NCBI RefSeq assembly: GCF_025449215.1
Contig: NZ_CP104900.1
Location: 3,162,001 to 3,226,000 of the forward strand
Reading direction: 5' to 3'
Length of the DNA stretch: 64,000 nt
Origin: Shewanella seohaensis
Lineage (GTDB): Bacteria > Pseudomonadota > Gammaproteobacteria > Enterobacterales > Shewanellaceae
The notes under the pieces were generated by a model, which saw only the letters and a list, made by a program, of their open reading frames with translations, was not told the origin of the DNA and made no database searches. Shown here piece after piece: positions 23,507-35,876 of this stretch. Both the position numbers and the translations under genes were made by a program. Positions within the stretch are counted from its first letter, which is position 1. Each line of letters starts with the position of its first letter.

Positions 23507-26106
23507 ATGACAGTAACTAATGCTCAAGAACTGGATCTCATGGTCGAGCGCGTCGCCAAAGCGCAAGCCGAATATGCCAGTTTTAGCCAAGCACAAGTCG
23601 ATGCGATTTTCCGCGCCGCCGCACTGGCCGCCGCAGATGCCCGCATATCACTTGCGAAAATGGCCGCCGCCGAAACCCGAATGGGGTGATTGAAGACAAA
23701 GTGATTAAAAACCACTTTGCCTCCGAGTACATTTACAACAAGTACAAAGATGAAAAGACCTGCGGAATTTTATTCGAGGACCCCACCTTCGGTACTATCA
23801 CTATCGCCGAGCCCGTGGGCATTATCTGTGGGATTGTCCCCACCACAAATCCCACCTCTACCGCCATCTTCAAAGCATTGATCAGCCTTAAAACCCGTAA
23901 TGCGATTATTTTCTCCCCTCACCCAAGGGCGAAAGTCTCGACCACCACAGCGGCTAAACTGGTGCTAGATGCCGCCATTGCCGCTGGTGCGCCCAAGGAC
24001 ATTATCGGTTGGATTGATGAGCCCAGTGTGGCGCTTTCCAATCAATTAATGACCCATCCAAAAGTGAACCTTATCCTCGCCACAGGTGGCCCAGGTATGG
24101 TGAAAGCCGCCTACTCCTCCGGCAAACCCGCCATTGGTGTCGGCGCGGGTAACACGCCAATTGTTATTGATGAAACCGCCGACATAAAACGCGCGGTCAG
24201 CTCGATTCTGATGTCTAAAACCTTCGATAACGGCGTCGTCTGTGCCTCAGAGCAAGCGGTGATTGTGGTCGATAGTATCTACGAGCAAGTCAAAGAGCGC
24301 TTCGCGACCCATGGTGGTTATCTCTTAAATGCCGCGCAAACCGCTGCAATGCAACAAGTCATCCTTAAAAATGGCGGCTTAAATGCCGATATAGTCGGCC
24401 AAAGCGCCGCGACCATAGCGCAAATGGCGGGCATTGATGTCCCCCACACCACCAAGGTATTGATTGGTGAGGTCACCGATATCACAGAGGCCGAAGCCTT
24501 TGCCCACGAAAAACTCTCACCATTACTTGGCATGTACCGCGCCGCCGATTTCAATGACGCCGTCGATAAAGCTGAAGCCTTAGTTGCCTTAGGCGGCATT
24601 GGCCATACATCGGGCTTATATACCGACCAAGACACTCAAACCGAGCGGGTGAAAACCTTTGGTTTTAGAATGAAAACCGCGCGTATTTTAATCAACACCC
24701 CAGCCTCGCAAGGCGGAATTGGCGATCTGTACAACTTTAAACTCGCTCCCTCGCTCACTTTAGGTTGTGGCTCTTGGGGCGGGAACTCGATTTCCGAAAA
24801 CGTCGGCCCAAGTCATTTAATCAATAAAAAAACCGTCGCTAAGAGGGCTGAAAACATGCTGTGGCACAAGCTTCCTTCGTCTATCTACTTCCGCCGCGGC
24901 AGCTTACCCATCGCGCTTGAAGAATTAAGCGATAAAAAACGCGCCCTCGTAGTGACCGACAGATTCCTGTTTAACCAAGGTTATTGCGACGAAACCTTAA
25001 AGATTTTAAAAGCACAGGGCCTTGAAACCGAAGTCTTTTACGAGGTGGAAGCCGATCCCACACTTGCGACCGTACGCCAAGGTGCCAAAGTCGCCAATAG
25101 TTTTAAACCCGATGTGATTATTGCCTTAGGCGGTGGTTCGCCCATGGATGCGGCCAAGATTATTTGGGTGATGTACGAGCATCCCGATGTCGACTTTGCC
25201 GATTTAGCGCTGCGTTTTATGGATATCCGTAAGCGTATCTATAAATTCCCTAAAATGGGCGTAAAAGCCACTATGGTGGCAATCCCCACCACATCAGGCA
25301 CAGGCTCAGAAGTCACACCTTTTGCCGTAGTCACCGATGAACAAACCGGTAAAAAATACCCCATAGCCGACTATCAACTCACCCCAAACATGGCGATTGT
25401 TGACCCGAATCTGGTGATGGATATGCCTAAATCCTTAACCGCTTTCGGCGGAATCGATGCTATCACCCACGCGCTCGAAGCCTATGTCAGCGTGATGGCG
25501 AATGAGTACAGCGATGGTCAAGCCCTGCAGGCACTTGATCTACTGTGCAAATATTTACCCGATGCTTATCAGCTTGGCGCCGCATCCCCTATAGCCCGTG
25601 AAAAAGTGCACAATGGTGCGACCATAGCCGGTATCGCCTTTGCCAACGCCTTCCTTGGGATCTGTCACTCCATGGCCCATAAACTGGGCGCCGAGTTTCA
25701 CTTAGCCCATGGACTCGCCAATGCGCTACTCATCAGTAACGTGATCCGCTTTAATGCGACCGACTTACCCACTAAGCAAGCCGCATTTAGCCAATACGAC
25801 AGACCCAAAGCTTTGTGTCGTTACGCGGCGATTGCCGATCATTTAGCCTTAGGTGGAAGTTCAGATGCGGAAAAAGTCGAGAAATTGCTGGAAAAAATCG
25901 AGCAACTCAAGAAGACGCTGGGCATTCCAGCATCTATCCAAGAAGCGGGAGTTAACGAAGCCGACTTCCTCGCCAAACTAGACGAGCTCGCCGAGGATGC
26001 CTTCGATGACCAATGTACTGGCGCCAACCCTCGCTACCCTTTGATTAGTGAGCTAAAACAGCTACTGCTCGACAGCTACTATGGCCGCCCATTTACTGAG
26101 CAATAG
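23507..26106 (+). pseudogene. adhE: Bifunctional aldehyde-alcohol dehydrogenase AdhE, one-base frameshift
   Basis: AdhE reduces acetyl-CoA to acetaldehyde and then ethanol during fermentation, and forms long filaments. The N-terminal ~58 residues (from the ATG at 23507, behind AGGAG) are in one frame; the remaining ~806 are in another. Adding one G to the G4 run at 23683–23686 restores 'ETRMGVIEDKVIKNHFASEY' and an 866-residue protein. The aldehyde dehydrogenase half has the Cys region 'TFDNGVVCASEQAVIV' and 'GAGNTPIVIDE'. The iron alcohol dehydrogenase half has 'ALGGGSPMDAAKIIW', 'FGGIDAITHALEAYVS' and the metal histidines in 'ICHSMAHKLGAEFHLAHG'. Everything else is intact, so the break is probably an undercall. 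The gene stands alone with a structured leader and a terminator-like hairpin after the stop. Confidence 0.9.
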
Positions 26107-26577
26107 CACATTAAAATAGTGCATTAAGTAGTCACTGAAATTGACAGGGCTTTGTTTCCTTAGCGATATAGGTAAACAAAGCCCATTATTCACTAAAGTA
26201 CCGACAAAGAAATTTGAAGATATATTCAACTGGCCAACTTATCTTAAGTTTACAAATCGAATGAATCACCTACTCCCAAGCTTATTGTCTATCCTATAGT
26301 TTATTAACACCATTTCTAAGATAAATGGAGAGTGAGTCTAAAGTGCTCATATCTATATTTACCCCTATCTCTTGCGTTCAAAACGTCGAGACAACGAGTA
26401 TCACTAAAGCCTACGATTTGGATTAACGAGGAAGTATAACGCTGTAGATATTCTAAATTGACCTTTCAGTAAATCATGTCGATTTATAGGGTAAATGAAT
26501 AGTGTCAGATGAGCGGAAAACCGTGCGGAAATAATCAAAAAATACCAAGCTAAGTTGGCAATAGCTCGAAATAAATA
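26107..26577. other. Intergenic region after adhE
   Basis: No gene is supported in this ~470-base stretch. GGGCTTTGTTT (26147–26157) and AAACAAAGCCC (26174–26184) form a strong 11-bp hairpin that probably ends adhE transcripts, although the T-run is short. The remainder is AT-rich and I see nothing else in it. Confidence 0.5.
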
Positions 26578-26607
26578 ATGACGGCCAAGACTTGGCTAGG
26601 CCGTCAT
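26578..26607 (-). terminator. Terminator of zapC
   Basis: ATGACGGCC (26578–26586) pairs with GGCCGTCAT (26599–26607), a nine-base GC-rich stem immediately after the zapC stop on the minus strand, followed by an AT-rich, T-containing tail. Confidence 0.6.
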
Positions 26608-27141
26608 TTAGGCTGCGACAACATGGCGCTGTACCCTTAATGGATGCAAGCGATTATGCATCACCTTAATAGTTTCAAATTGCGTCATGGTTTTAGCACC
26701 GGATAACACACATTCTGGCGATAATAGCATCACCAATGCGGATTGTAGGGTGTTTTCGATGACTAAGACTAATGCACGTTGTTTTTGGCATTTAAGCTCA
26801 AAGACTTTACCCACATCGCTAAATACGCACACATCGCTGCAATCAAAAAACCATGATTTTGGCATTTGCGGTGTCAGCATAAAATGCGCGGCTGTCGCAT
26901 TTAGGGCGATTTGCACTATAGCAGCATCGGTAAGGGATAAGGTTTTCGGCAACTTGTCGAGCAAGCTCATATAGAATTTGGCGTGCGCAATATTAAATTC
27001 CATGCTTGATAAGGCATCAGGAATTAATGATTTTGCTTTATAAGCCGTCAGAAATTCTATCTCGGAACCTAACGAAACGCCTAATACACCGTACGAATCG
27101 TTATATTTCCAGTGCCAATCCTTTTGTGGCAATAATAACAT
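26608..27141 (-). CDS. zapC: Cell division protein ZapC
   Basis: This 177-residue soluble protein aligns by eye with enteric ZapC: an N-terminal aromatic block 'DWHWKYNDSYGVLGVSLGS', the motif 'TPQMPKSWFF' near residue 92, and the closing 'GAKTMTQFETIKVMHNRLHP' (E. coli has a matching 'IKIMNDRL' segment). ZapC binds FtsZ and promotes protofilament bundling at the Z-ring. It sits next to pyrD, the same neighbourhood as in E. coli, which supports the call. It has its own terminator and an upstream AT-rich spacer. Confidence 0.85.
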   Translation of the reverse strand: MLLLPQKDWHWKYNDSYGVLGVSLGSEIEFLTAYKAKSLIPDALSSMEFNIAHAKFYMSLLDKLPKTLSLTDAAIVQIALNATAAHFMLTPQMPKSWFFDCSDVCVFSDVGKVFELKCQKQRALVLVIENTLQSALVMLLSPECVLSGAKTMTQFETIKVMHNRLHPLRVQRHVVAA

Positions 27142-27341
27142 AACGTTTACCTACTATTTGAACACTGGCACATCATAGTAGATATTTTATTCAATATCAA
27201 AATAAAAATATAAAAATACAGATTAGTTAACAATTACTTAGTAGATCTATTTAAGGATCTTAACTGCGTTCCAATGATCGTTTTAGATCGCAGTCAAGAT
27301 AAATGATCGTAATTTAGATCCCTATTGATATCTAAAGATCA

Positions 27342-28361
27342 TTATTTTAAGCGGTAAGCTTCAACAATTTCTTTAATTAACTTTGGACCTTGGTAAATAA
27401 AACCTGAGTAAATCTGTACCATAGTCGCGCCCGCATCAAATTTAGCTAACGCATCTTCTGCACTGTTAATTCCACCCACACCAATGATCGGGATCTGACC
27501 ATTTAAACAGGTGGCTAATTGTTTGATCACTTTAGTTGAAAGCTCAGTCAATGGTTTACCACTTAACCCACCACTTTCATTGGCATTCGCAAGGCCGCTA
27601 ACACCGTCACGGGTTAACGTTGTGTTAGTCGCAATCGCGCCATCAAACTTGTTTTTAATCAAGGATTGAGCAATATTTTCGATTTCTTCCGTGGTTAAAT
27701 CAGGCGCAATTTTAAGGGCAATTGGCACATATTTTTTATGTTTCTCGGCCAACTCAAGTTGCTTAGTTTTTAATGCGCTTAATAATTCGTCTAATAGATC
27801 GCCATATTGTAGCGATCGTAATCCGGGTGTATTCGGTGATGAAATATTCACCGCAATATAGGCAGCATAGGGATAGACTTTGTCCATGCAGATCAAATAA
27901 TCGTCTTTCCCCTGCTCTACTGGCGTGTCTTTATTTTTACCAATATTGACCCCAACCATGATATCGGTTTTCTTTGCGATCAAATTTTTGACCAGATTAT
28001 CGACACCCTTGTTATTAAAGCCCATGCGATTGATGATCGCCTTTGCGGGTTTTAATCTAAATAAACGGGGTAAATCATTACCGGGTTGTGGTCTTGGGGT
28101 CACTGTACCCACTTCCACATGACCAAATCCCATCGCATGAAAGGCATCTATCGATTCGCCATCTTTATCCATACCTGCGGCAAGGCCGACAGGGTTTGGA
28201 AAAGTCAGTCCCATAAAGCTGACGGGCGCTGGCGCAATATTCTGGGCATAAAACGCATTCAATGGACTATTACCTGTCATTTTCAGGCTGCCAATGGCTA
28301 AATTATGCGCTCGCTCAGGATCCATCTGAAACATGACTTTCTGTGCGATTTTATAAAACAT
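27342..28361 (-). CDS. pyrD: Dihydroorotate dehydrogenase (quinone), class 2
   Basis: This 339-residue FMN enzyme oxidises dihydroorotate to orotate in pyrimidine synthesis, passing electrons to membrane quinones. The N-terminal amphipathic helix '[20 protein letters not shown]' is the class 2 quinone-binding region. '[18 protein letters not shown]' and '[13 protein letters not shown]' form the FMN site. '[14 protein letters not shown]' contains the catalytic serine. '[19 protein letters not shown]' binds phosphate. Normal length. It lies between zapC and the NAD-glutamate dehydrogenase on the same strand. Confidence 0.96.
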   Translation of the reverse strand: MFYKIAQKVMFQMDPERAHNLAIGSLKMTGNSPLNAFYAQNIAPAPVSFMGLTFPNPVGLAAGMDKDGESIDAFHAMGFGHVEVGTVTPRPQPGNDLPRLFRLKPAKAIINRMGFNNKGVDNLVKNLIAKKTDIMVGVNIGKNKDTPVEQGKDDYLICMDKVYPYAAYIAVNISSPNTPGLRSLQYGDLLDELLSALKTKQLELAEKHKKYVPIALKIAPDLTTEEIENIAQSLIKNKFDGAIATNTTLTRDGVSGLANANESGGLSGKPLTELSTKVIKQLATCLNGQIPIIGVGGINSAEDALAKFDAGATMVQIYSGFIYQGPKLIKEIVEAYRLK

Positions 28362-28377
28362 GTATTTTCCTCGACCT

Positions 28378-28405
28378 AAAAAAGCCCCGGCGATCGCCAG
28401 GGCTT
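28378..28405 (-). terminator. Terminator of the NAD-glutamate dehydrogenase gene
   Basis: AGCCC and GGGCT arms enclose the palindrome GGCGATCGCC, with a run of six T's on the minus strand. It lies between the gdh stop (28423) and the pyrD start (28361), so the two genes are separate units. Confidence 0.75.
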
Positions 28406-28422
28406 CTGATTGTTATAAAAGT

Positions 28423-31400
28423 TTACTTATGGCCTTCGCAATGAAGGATCAGAAGGTTCAGTTCACGCAGGGCGACAGAGAACTTAGCAAACTCATGGCT
28501 TTGCGACGTTTTGAAGTCAGCGAGCATATGGAACCATCTTTCCAGTAGCGCTTGATTGGTATCAATCCACTGAGAAATAACGCTTTGAGCGTCACAGGTT
28601 GCACTGCATGTTCTTAAGACCACTGACGTCAACGCACGTTGTTGCCAATCCAACTCTTCCCTAAAGGCTGCACGAGCCAGTGCTTGCCAATGGTTTGCCA
28701 CAGGCTGTGCACTGATCTGCTCTAGGAACCAGTGCAGCTCAACGCGGGCACCGAGTTTGAAATATGTCTCGGCAACGAGCTCAACTGTTTTCTCTTCGGC
28801 TTGGGCAATTTGCGCAATATCCAGAGCCGAGAACAGTGTGCTCATGTTAGCCACGACGGTCGCCACATTCTGAGGCACGTTCTCTTTGATAAGAGCGTTG
28901 ATCTCAGCTTGATACCCGCCGCTTCTTCTTCTACCAAGTAAGAATGAACATTCGCTTTGATTTGTTCAAATACAGGTTTGAAGAAGGCTACAGTTTGCTC
29001 GATGCTCCAAGTACGGTTGCGGTGACGCAGGAACCAGCGGCATGCACGGCGCATGTTGCGACGTAATTGATGCAGCATTTCGCCCTGAACCACAGCAGGA
29101 ACAATACCGTTTAAGTCAGTGATCGCTTTAGTTAATTCAGCTAAACCAAACACTTCGCGAGCCATAGTGTAACAAATTGCCGCGTCGGCAACTGAGGCAC
29201 CAGTCTCATCTTGCATACGTTGAACAAAGTTCAGACCCATGTCGTTGACCAATTCGTTGGCCAGTGACGTGGCAATGATTTCACCGCGCAGTGGGTGCGT
29301 CACCATTCTGTGGCTGTACAGTTCCTGAAGTTGTTTCGGGAAGTAAGCAATCAACAGTTGGCTCAGCAGCGTGTCTTCGGTGATTTCTTGAGTCAGTAAC
29401 TGCTCTTTCAGTACCATCTTAGCGTAAGCCACCAGTACCGATAGCTCAGGACGCGTTAAGGCGCGGCCATTGGCTAAACGTTCTGCCAGCTCTTCTTCCG
29501 ATGGTAAGAATTCTAAGGCGCGGTCTAACTTGCCTTCTTTTTCCAGATACTGGATAAAGCGAATTTGCTCTTTTAACTGCTCAGCACCGCGGACTTGGGT
29601 GACCGAAATCGTACGAGTTTGATCTTTACAATCCTGCAGTACGATTTGGCCGACTTCTTCGGTCATCTCTTCCAGTAAACGGTTACGTTGCTTGAGTGTC
29701 AGTTCACCCTCAGCCACTAATGCGTTTAATAGAATTTTGATGTTAACTTCGTTGTCAGAGCAGTCTACACCACCTACGTTATCCACGAAGTCAGTGTTGA
29801 TACGACCGCCGTTTGCCGCGTATTCAATACGACCTAACTGAGTACAACCTAAGTTACCACCCTCGCCCACGATCTTGGCGCGCAGTTCGCGACCATTGAC
29901 ACGCAGTGCATCGTTAGCGCGGTCGCCCACTTCTGCATGGGTTTCGCGTGATGACTTAACATAAGTACCGATACCACCGTTCCAAATCAGATCCACTGGC
30001 ATTTTCAGCAGTTCTTTCATCAGCTCAGTCGGTGTCATCGACGTCTTTTCCGTTTCCAGCATTTGCTTCATTTCAGCAGACAATGGAATCGACTTAGATG
30101 AACGCAGGAAGATACCGCCGCCCTTAGAAATCAGCTTGCTGTTGTAGTCTTCCCAGGTTGAACGTGGCAGCGCGAATAAACGGGCACGTTCTTCATAGCT
30201 GGCAGCTGTATCTGGATTCGGGTCGATAAAGATATGCATATGGTTGAATGCAGCCACAAGTTTTGTGTGCTTAGACAACAACATACCATTACCGAATACG
30301 TCACCGGCCATGTCACCAATACCTAAACAGGTAAAGTCTGTGGTTTGACAATCGATACCCACTTCGCGGAAGTGACGTTTAACCGATTCCCAACCACCTC
30401 TGGCCGTGATCCCCATTTTCTTATGGTCGTAACCGTTACTACCACCCGACGCGAACGCATCGCCTAACCAGAAGTTATATTCTTGCGAAATGGCGTTAGC
30501 GATGTCAGAGAAGGTGGCAGTCCCTTTGTCTGCCGCGACCACTAAATATGGATCATCTTCATCGTGACGGACTACATCTACCGGGTGAACGATTTCACCG
30601 TTAACGATGTTATCTGTGATATCGAGCAGTGCACGGATAAAGATGCGGTAACATTCTTGACCTTCGGTGAAGAAGGCTTCGCGGCCACCTTCAGTAGGCA
30701 GTTGTTTACAAACGAAACCACCTTTCGCGCCCACAGGCACGATTACGGTGTTCTTCACTTGTTGTGCTTTTACTAAGCCAAGCACTTCGGTACGGAAGTC
30801 TTCACGACGGTCAGACCAACGCAGACCACCACGAGCCACTTTACCGTAACGTAAATGCACACCTTCAACCCGTGGCGAATAAACGAAAATTTCGAATTTC
30901 GGCAGCGGACGCGGCATTTCAGGAATTAACGAAGGCATGAATTTAAACGAGATATAACTCTTAGATTCGCCTTTGGCATCCAGTTGGTAGAAGTTAGTAC
31001 GCAGCGTGGCGTTAATCAGATCGAGGTAACGACGGATAATACGGTCATCATCTAGGCTCGATACTTCGTCTAAACGTAGGTTGATCTGCTCCATAAACTT
31101 GCCCAGAGTACGGGTCTTCAGTTTTGGGTTGAACTTACGGATAAACATTTTCACCAACAAATCAGCGATTTGTGGGTAACGGCCGAAGGTTTCTTCGATG
31201 TAAGCTTGGCTGAATGTCGCATCGATTTGACGCATGTACTTAGCGTAAGCACGCAGTACTGACACTTCACGGCCAGTTAAACCTGACGCCAGAATGATGC
31301 GGTTAAAACCGTCATCTTCTAATTTCTTTTGCCACACTTGAGAGAGTGCAGTTTGGAATCTGTCTTGGCTGTCGGCGATATTGTCGGTATTAGTGACTTT

Positions 31401-33266
31401 AACCGTCATTAAGAAGTCTAAGATCCAGAAGGTCGAACCGTCTGAGGTCGTCACTTCATAGGGACGCTCGTTGATCACGCGCAGACCAAAGTTTTCCAGC
31501 ATCGGCAGTACGTCAGAAAGATGGATTGGCTCATCTTTATGGAACAGTTTTAAACGCACTTTGTTGTCGTTCAACGCAGCTTCCTGCGGTTGATAGAACA
31601 ACATGCCTAACTTGTGTTCGTCATCCAGCGCTTCAAGCTGTTGCATATCCACAACGGCAGAGCTTGGTAATACGTCTTCTTTATAGCTTTGTTCGAAGGC
31701 GTTAGCGTAACGCTTCATCAGATGAGTACCGGCTTCTTCACCTAAGGCAGTGTTTAGCGCGGTATTTAACTTATCTTCCCACGAGCGTGCCGCTTCAATT
31801 AAATTGTTTTCAATGGCAGCCACATCTACATCCATATTATTGTTATCAACTTTGACAATGTAGTGAGTACGGGCCAGGGTTGACTCGGAGAAATACGTCG
31901 TAAACTCTACATCTTCTTTGCTGTTGAAATGCTGAGCCAGAATACGTTGAGTATCTTGGCGAAGTTTAGTGTTGTAACGATCTTTTGAAACGTACACCAA
32001 ACAGGATAAGAAACGACCGAAACCATCTTTGCGAACAAAGAGTTTCAGTTTGTCCCTGTCTTGCATCTCGAGCACACCGTGCGCCGTGTGTGCTAAATCA
32101 TCCACATTGGCTTGGATTAGCTCATCGCGCGGCAGGTTTTCGAGAATGTTCAGCAGGGCTTTATAGTCGTGAGAACGTGGCGTTAAACCTGAACGGTCTA
32201 ATACGCGCTGGACTTTTTCGTTCAGCAGCGGGATCTCACGTGGGCTGCGGTTATACACATTTGAAGCGTACAAACCGATGAATCTGTCTTCACCGACCAC
32301 ATTGCCTTTCTTGTCGAAGCGTTTGATACCGATATAGTCCACATAGGCAGGACGGTGCACGCGGCTCTTGGCGCTGCTCTTGGTCAGGATCAGTAAACTG
32401 TGGTCTAAGGCTTCTTTACGGGCACTGTCAGAGAAGCTTGATAATAATAAACCTTGCTCAGGCTGAGTCTTATGGTGCTTATTCATTAAACCTAAACTAG
32501 AGGCCATATTTGGCACTAGTTCGACGTCGCCTTCAACGCGTTTTAAATCGTATTGACGGTAACCCAGTAAGGTAAAGTGATGATTATTAAGATAAGTTAA
32601 GAAGTTAATCGCTTCTTCTAACTCTTGCTTCTCACCTGGGAATGGACGCTTAGGTAAATCTTTAATGGTCTCACTCAGCTTAGCTGACATCGCGCTCCAG
32701 TCGTTGACTGATGCGGCCACATCACCCAGCACAGATTGGATTTCGCGCTCAAGGGCTTTGATATCCACACTGCTGCTTTGACGGTCGATTTCAATCAGGA
32801 AAACGGCAACGTGTTCAGTGCTGTCAGGGCTTTGATTCAGGTAAGTGACTTTAGTTACATCCTGGGCTGAACGCTCAATCGCCAGCGGAGTGTGTAACAT
32901 CATGTGAGCGGTAATACCCATACGATTCAATGCCATACCAACTGAATCTACCAGGAATGGCATGTCAGGTTGGATAACTTCAATGATCGAATGAGTTGAT
33001 TGCCAGCCGTGCTTTGACTGACTTGGATTGAATACTCTGAGGTGAGTCTCCCCTTTCGGGGTTTTGTTTAGTGCATTCCATAAACTGAGAACCGCACCAT
33101 ACAGGTCGCTGTCGTTACGCGCATTGAGGTCGTCTTTCGACATGTGGGCATAAAGGCAGGTCGCGAACTGTTCAACTTGCTTGGCTTGTGAATTAGGGAC
33201 TTTAGCGTGAATTAAACTGACTACATTTTCAAGTAGTACTGAAGGCATTGCATCTTTCAAGGCCAT
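28423..33266 (-). pseudogene. gdhB: NAD-specific glutamate dehydrogenase, 180-kDa type, one-base frameshift
   Basis: This large GDH converts glutamate to 2-oxoglutarate and ammonium for catabolism. The long N-terminal regulatory half ends in the catalytic core, with 'YGKVARGGLRWSDRREDFRT', 'VPVGAKGGFVCKQLP' and 'DMAGDVFGNGMLLSKH'. Residues up to 'LVEEEAAG' are in one frame; the last ~150 are in another. Adding one base at 28914 (plus strand, A to AA) restores G-Y-Q-A-E-I-N-A-L-I and a 1,614-residue protein, the usual size for this class in Shewanella. Only the C-terminal helical tail is lost as written. The single clean break argues for a sequencing undercall. Confidence 0.9.
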
Positions 33267-33496
33267 GTTGCTGTTTCCTTAAGCGTCTATGGCAGCGCTT
33301 TTTTCATTATTTGGATGCTTCGGCTTAACGATCTCAGAAAATTAGTGTGATCCAGATCGTCGCGCGAAGTTTATTACTAAATCCTCTGTATTTCGAGGAA
33401 AATTTTAGTGGTACATCCTCTGTAAATCCAGCCAGAGCGTAAAGATGTGATAACAGGTGAGCAAAAAATCAAAAAAACAGCGTTTATATTCAAAGA

Positions 33497-33523
33497 CAAT
33501 GGGGAGTCAAAAACTCCCCATTG
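33497..33523 (-). terminator. Terminator of the RND exporter operon
   Basis: CAATGGGGAGT (33497–33507) pairs with ACTCCCCATTG (33513–33523), an 11-bp perfect stem with a five-base loop, just after the exporter stop at 33531 on the minus strand. The 33267–33496 spacer upstream of gdh holds no gene. Confidence 0.75.
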
Positions 33524-33530
33524 TTTGTAA

Positions 33531-35845
33531 CTACTTAGCCTGCCGCCAGAATACCGCTGCCAGTGCTGGCAGGATAATTATGGCGCCCAACATATTTACC
33601 ACAAACATGAAGGTGAGCAGGATCCCCATGTCCATTTGGAACTTAAGCGCCGAGAAAAACCAAGTGCTCACCCCAATCGCCAACGTCAGGCCAGTGAATA
33701 TCACCGCACTGCCCCGCTCGACTAACGCTTCATAGTAGGCTTGTTGTACTGGCATCCCATTCGACAACTTAGATGACATGGTCGACAGGATATAAATGCC
33801 GTAGTCAACACCGATACCCACACCGAGGGCAATAACGGGTAAGGTACTGACTGCTAAGCCAATATTGAGTTGAGTCATCAGTGCCTGCGCCAACGTGGAG
33901 ACCACATAGAGCGGGATAATCACCGCGACTGTCGCTTTTAATGACTTAAAGCTGATAAGGCAAAGCACAAATACCGCGCCATAGACATAAATCATCATAG
34001 GTAATTGGGCTTCCGCCACCGCTTCGTTGGTCGCCGCCATCACCCCAACAGGACCAGATGCTAGCTTAAATTGCAGCTTGTCATTGTCCATTTTGGCCGC
34101 GACCGCTTTCACCTTAGCGACAACCGTTTCAATGGTTTCAGCCTTATGATCCTGCATAAATAGATACACAGGCATCACTGAGCAATCACCATTTAACAAG
34201 CCCGATGTCGTTGGGATCTGGCCAATCGCCTGCACTAAACTGGCGGTCGTACGGGGCAGTACTTCCCATCTTGGGTTGCCTTCGTTAAAGCCCGCATTCA
34301 CTTTTTCGCCACCGAGGCCAAGCTAACTGTCGATTCAACGCCAGGAGTATTACGCACTAACCATTCAAACTCATCAATTTGCGTCAGCATATCGTGGTAA
34401 GTACAGGCCTCCGGGCTCGCTTCCACAATCACAGTCATCACGTCGGTGGTGATAGAAAAGTGATCGGTAATAAAGAAGGTGTCCAAGTTGTAGCGTGAAT
34501 CTTGGTGTAAAGCCGGCGCGCCGCCCTGCAGATCGCCAATTTTCATCTGATCTGCCTGTTGCAGACCGGCAAAATACAAGGCAATGGTCGCCGCAATCAC
34601 TACCACCGCATATTTCGGTGTGGCAAATTTGGCAAGGTAGCGCCAAATTGCCTCGGCTCGCACTTCATCCGAAGTCGGCGCCCCCTGAGGTGCAACCTTG
34701 AGTTCAGTGAAAGAAATCACTAAAGGCAGAAGGATAAGGTTAGTGAAAATAATCACGCCCACACCGAGGGAGGCCGAAATGGCCAGCTCACGGATGATAC
34801 CGATATCAATGGATAACAGTGTGATAAAACCAACCGTATCAGAGAGCAACGCCACCCCACCAGGCACCAATAAACTGCGAAACGCAGACGCCGAGGCCGC
34901 CTTAGTGGTTTGTCCGTCCATCACGCGGCGTCTGACCGCGTTGATCATCTGCACCCCGTGACTCACCCCGATGGCAAAGACGAGGAATGGCACCAGAATT
35001 GACATAGGATCTAAGCCAAAACCAATGACCGTCAGTAAACCCAGCTGCCAGATCACCGCCGTTAAGCTACAGACTAATGGCAATAAGGTCAGGATAAGTG
35101 ACTTGGAAAACAGGTAAACCATTACTGCCGTAATCAAAATGGCAATCACGAAGAACAGCAATACGCCTTTGGCGCCATCGGCCACATCACCCGCCATCTT
35201 AGCAAAACCGATAATATGGATTTTCACCTTATCGGTTTCATACTTACCGCGAAGTTCCTTCTCTAGCTGAGCGGCAAAGGCGATGGTATCTAAGGGCTTA
35301 CCCGTTTGTGGATCAAAGTCCATCAATTGAGCCGACACCATAGCGGCACTATAATCGTTGGCGATCAAGCGCCCCACAATGCCTGCTTTTTCAATGTTAT
35401 CGCGCACCGTATTCAAACCCGCTTCGGTGGTCGTAAAATCGGCAGGGATCACAGGGCCGCCCGCAAAACCATCTTCCACGACTTCGGTAAAACGGGTCGA
35501 AGGTGAAAATAAGGATTTAACCTGTGAACGGTCAACACCGGGAATAAAAAACAGCTGATCGTGAACGTTTTTAAGGGTGTCGAAAAAGTTAGGGTTAAAA
35601 ATATTGCCGCTGGTGTCTTCCACCGCCACCATAATGCTATTCGCCCCACCAAAATCTTTTTGGTGTTTGAGGTAGGTTTGCATATAGCTATGATTAAGCG
35701 GAATATTTTTAATGAATGCCGCATCCATTTTTAATTGGCTAGCTTGGTATCCCAAAAAAACCGTCAGCAAAATAAAAATGCTCACCACCCAAGCACGGTT
35801 GCGGAATAAAAATGACTCAAATCCGTTGACCAGTTTTTCTAACAT
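33531..35845 (-). pseudogene. RND superfamily (MMPL-type) exporter, one-base frameshift
   Basis: This is a twelve-helix transporter with two repeated halves, each a large outside loop followed by a membrane block: 'LLLFFVIAILITAVMVYLFS' and 'FAIGVSHGVQMINAVRR' in half one; 'VIALGVGIGVDYGIYILS' in half two. The family (MMPL/HpnN-like, proton-driven) moves lipids and hydrophobic molecules. Half one ends 'VSLASVAKK'; one added base in the T5 run at 34302–34306 joins it to 'VNAGFNEGNPRWEVLPRT', giving 771 residues. It is the last gene of a cluster with a YCF48-like propeller, DUF1329 and DUF1302 on the same strand, which suggests export of a hydrophobic compound to or through the envelope. Confidence 0.87.
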
Positions 35846-35876
35846 CTTATCGGCCCTGTTATTGTTGTTTTATCAT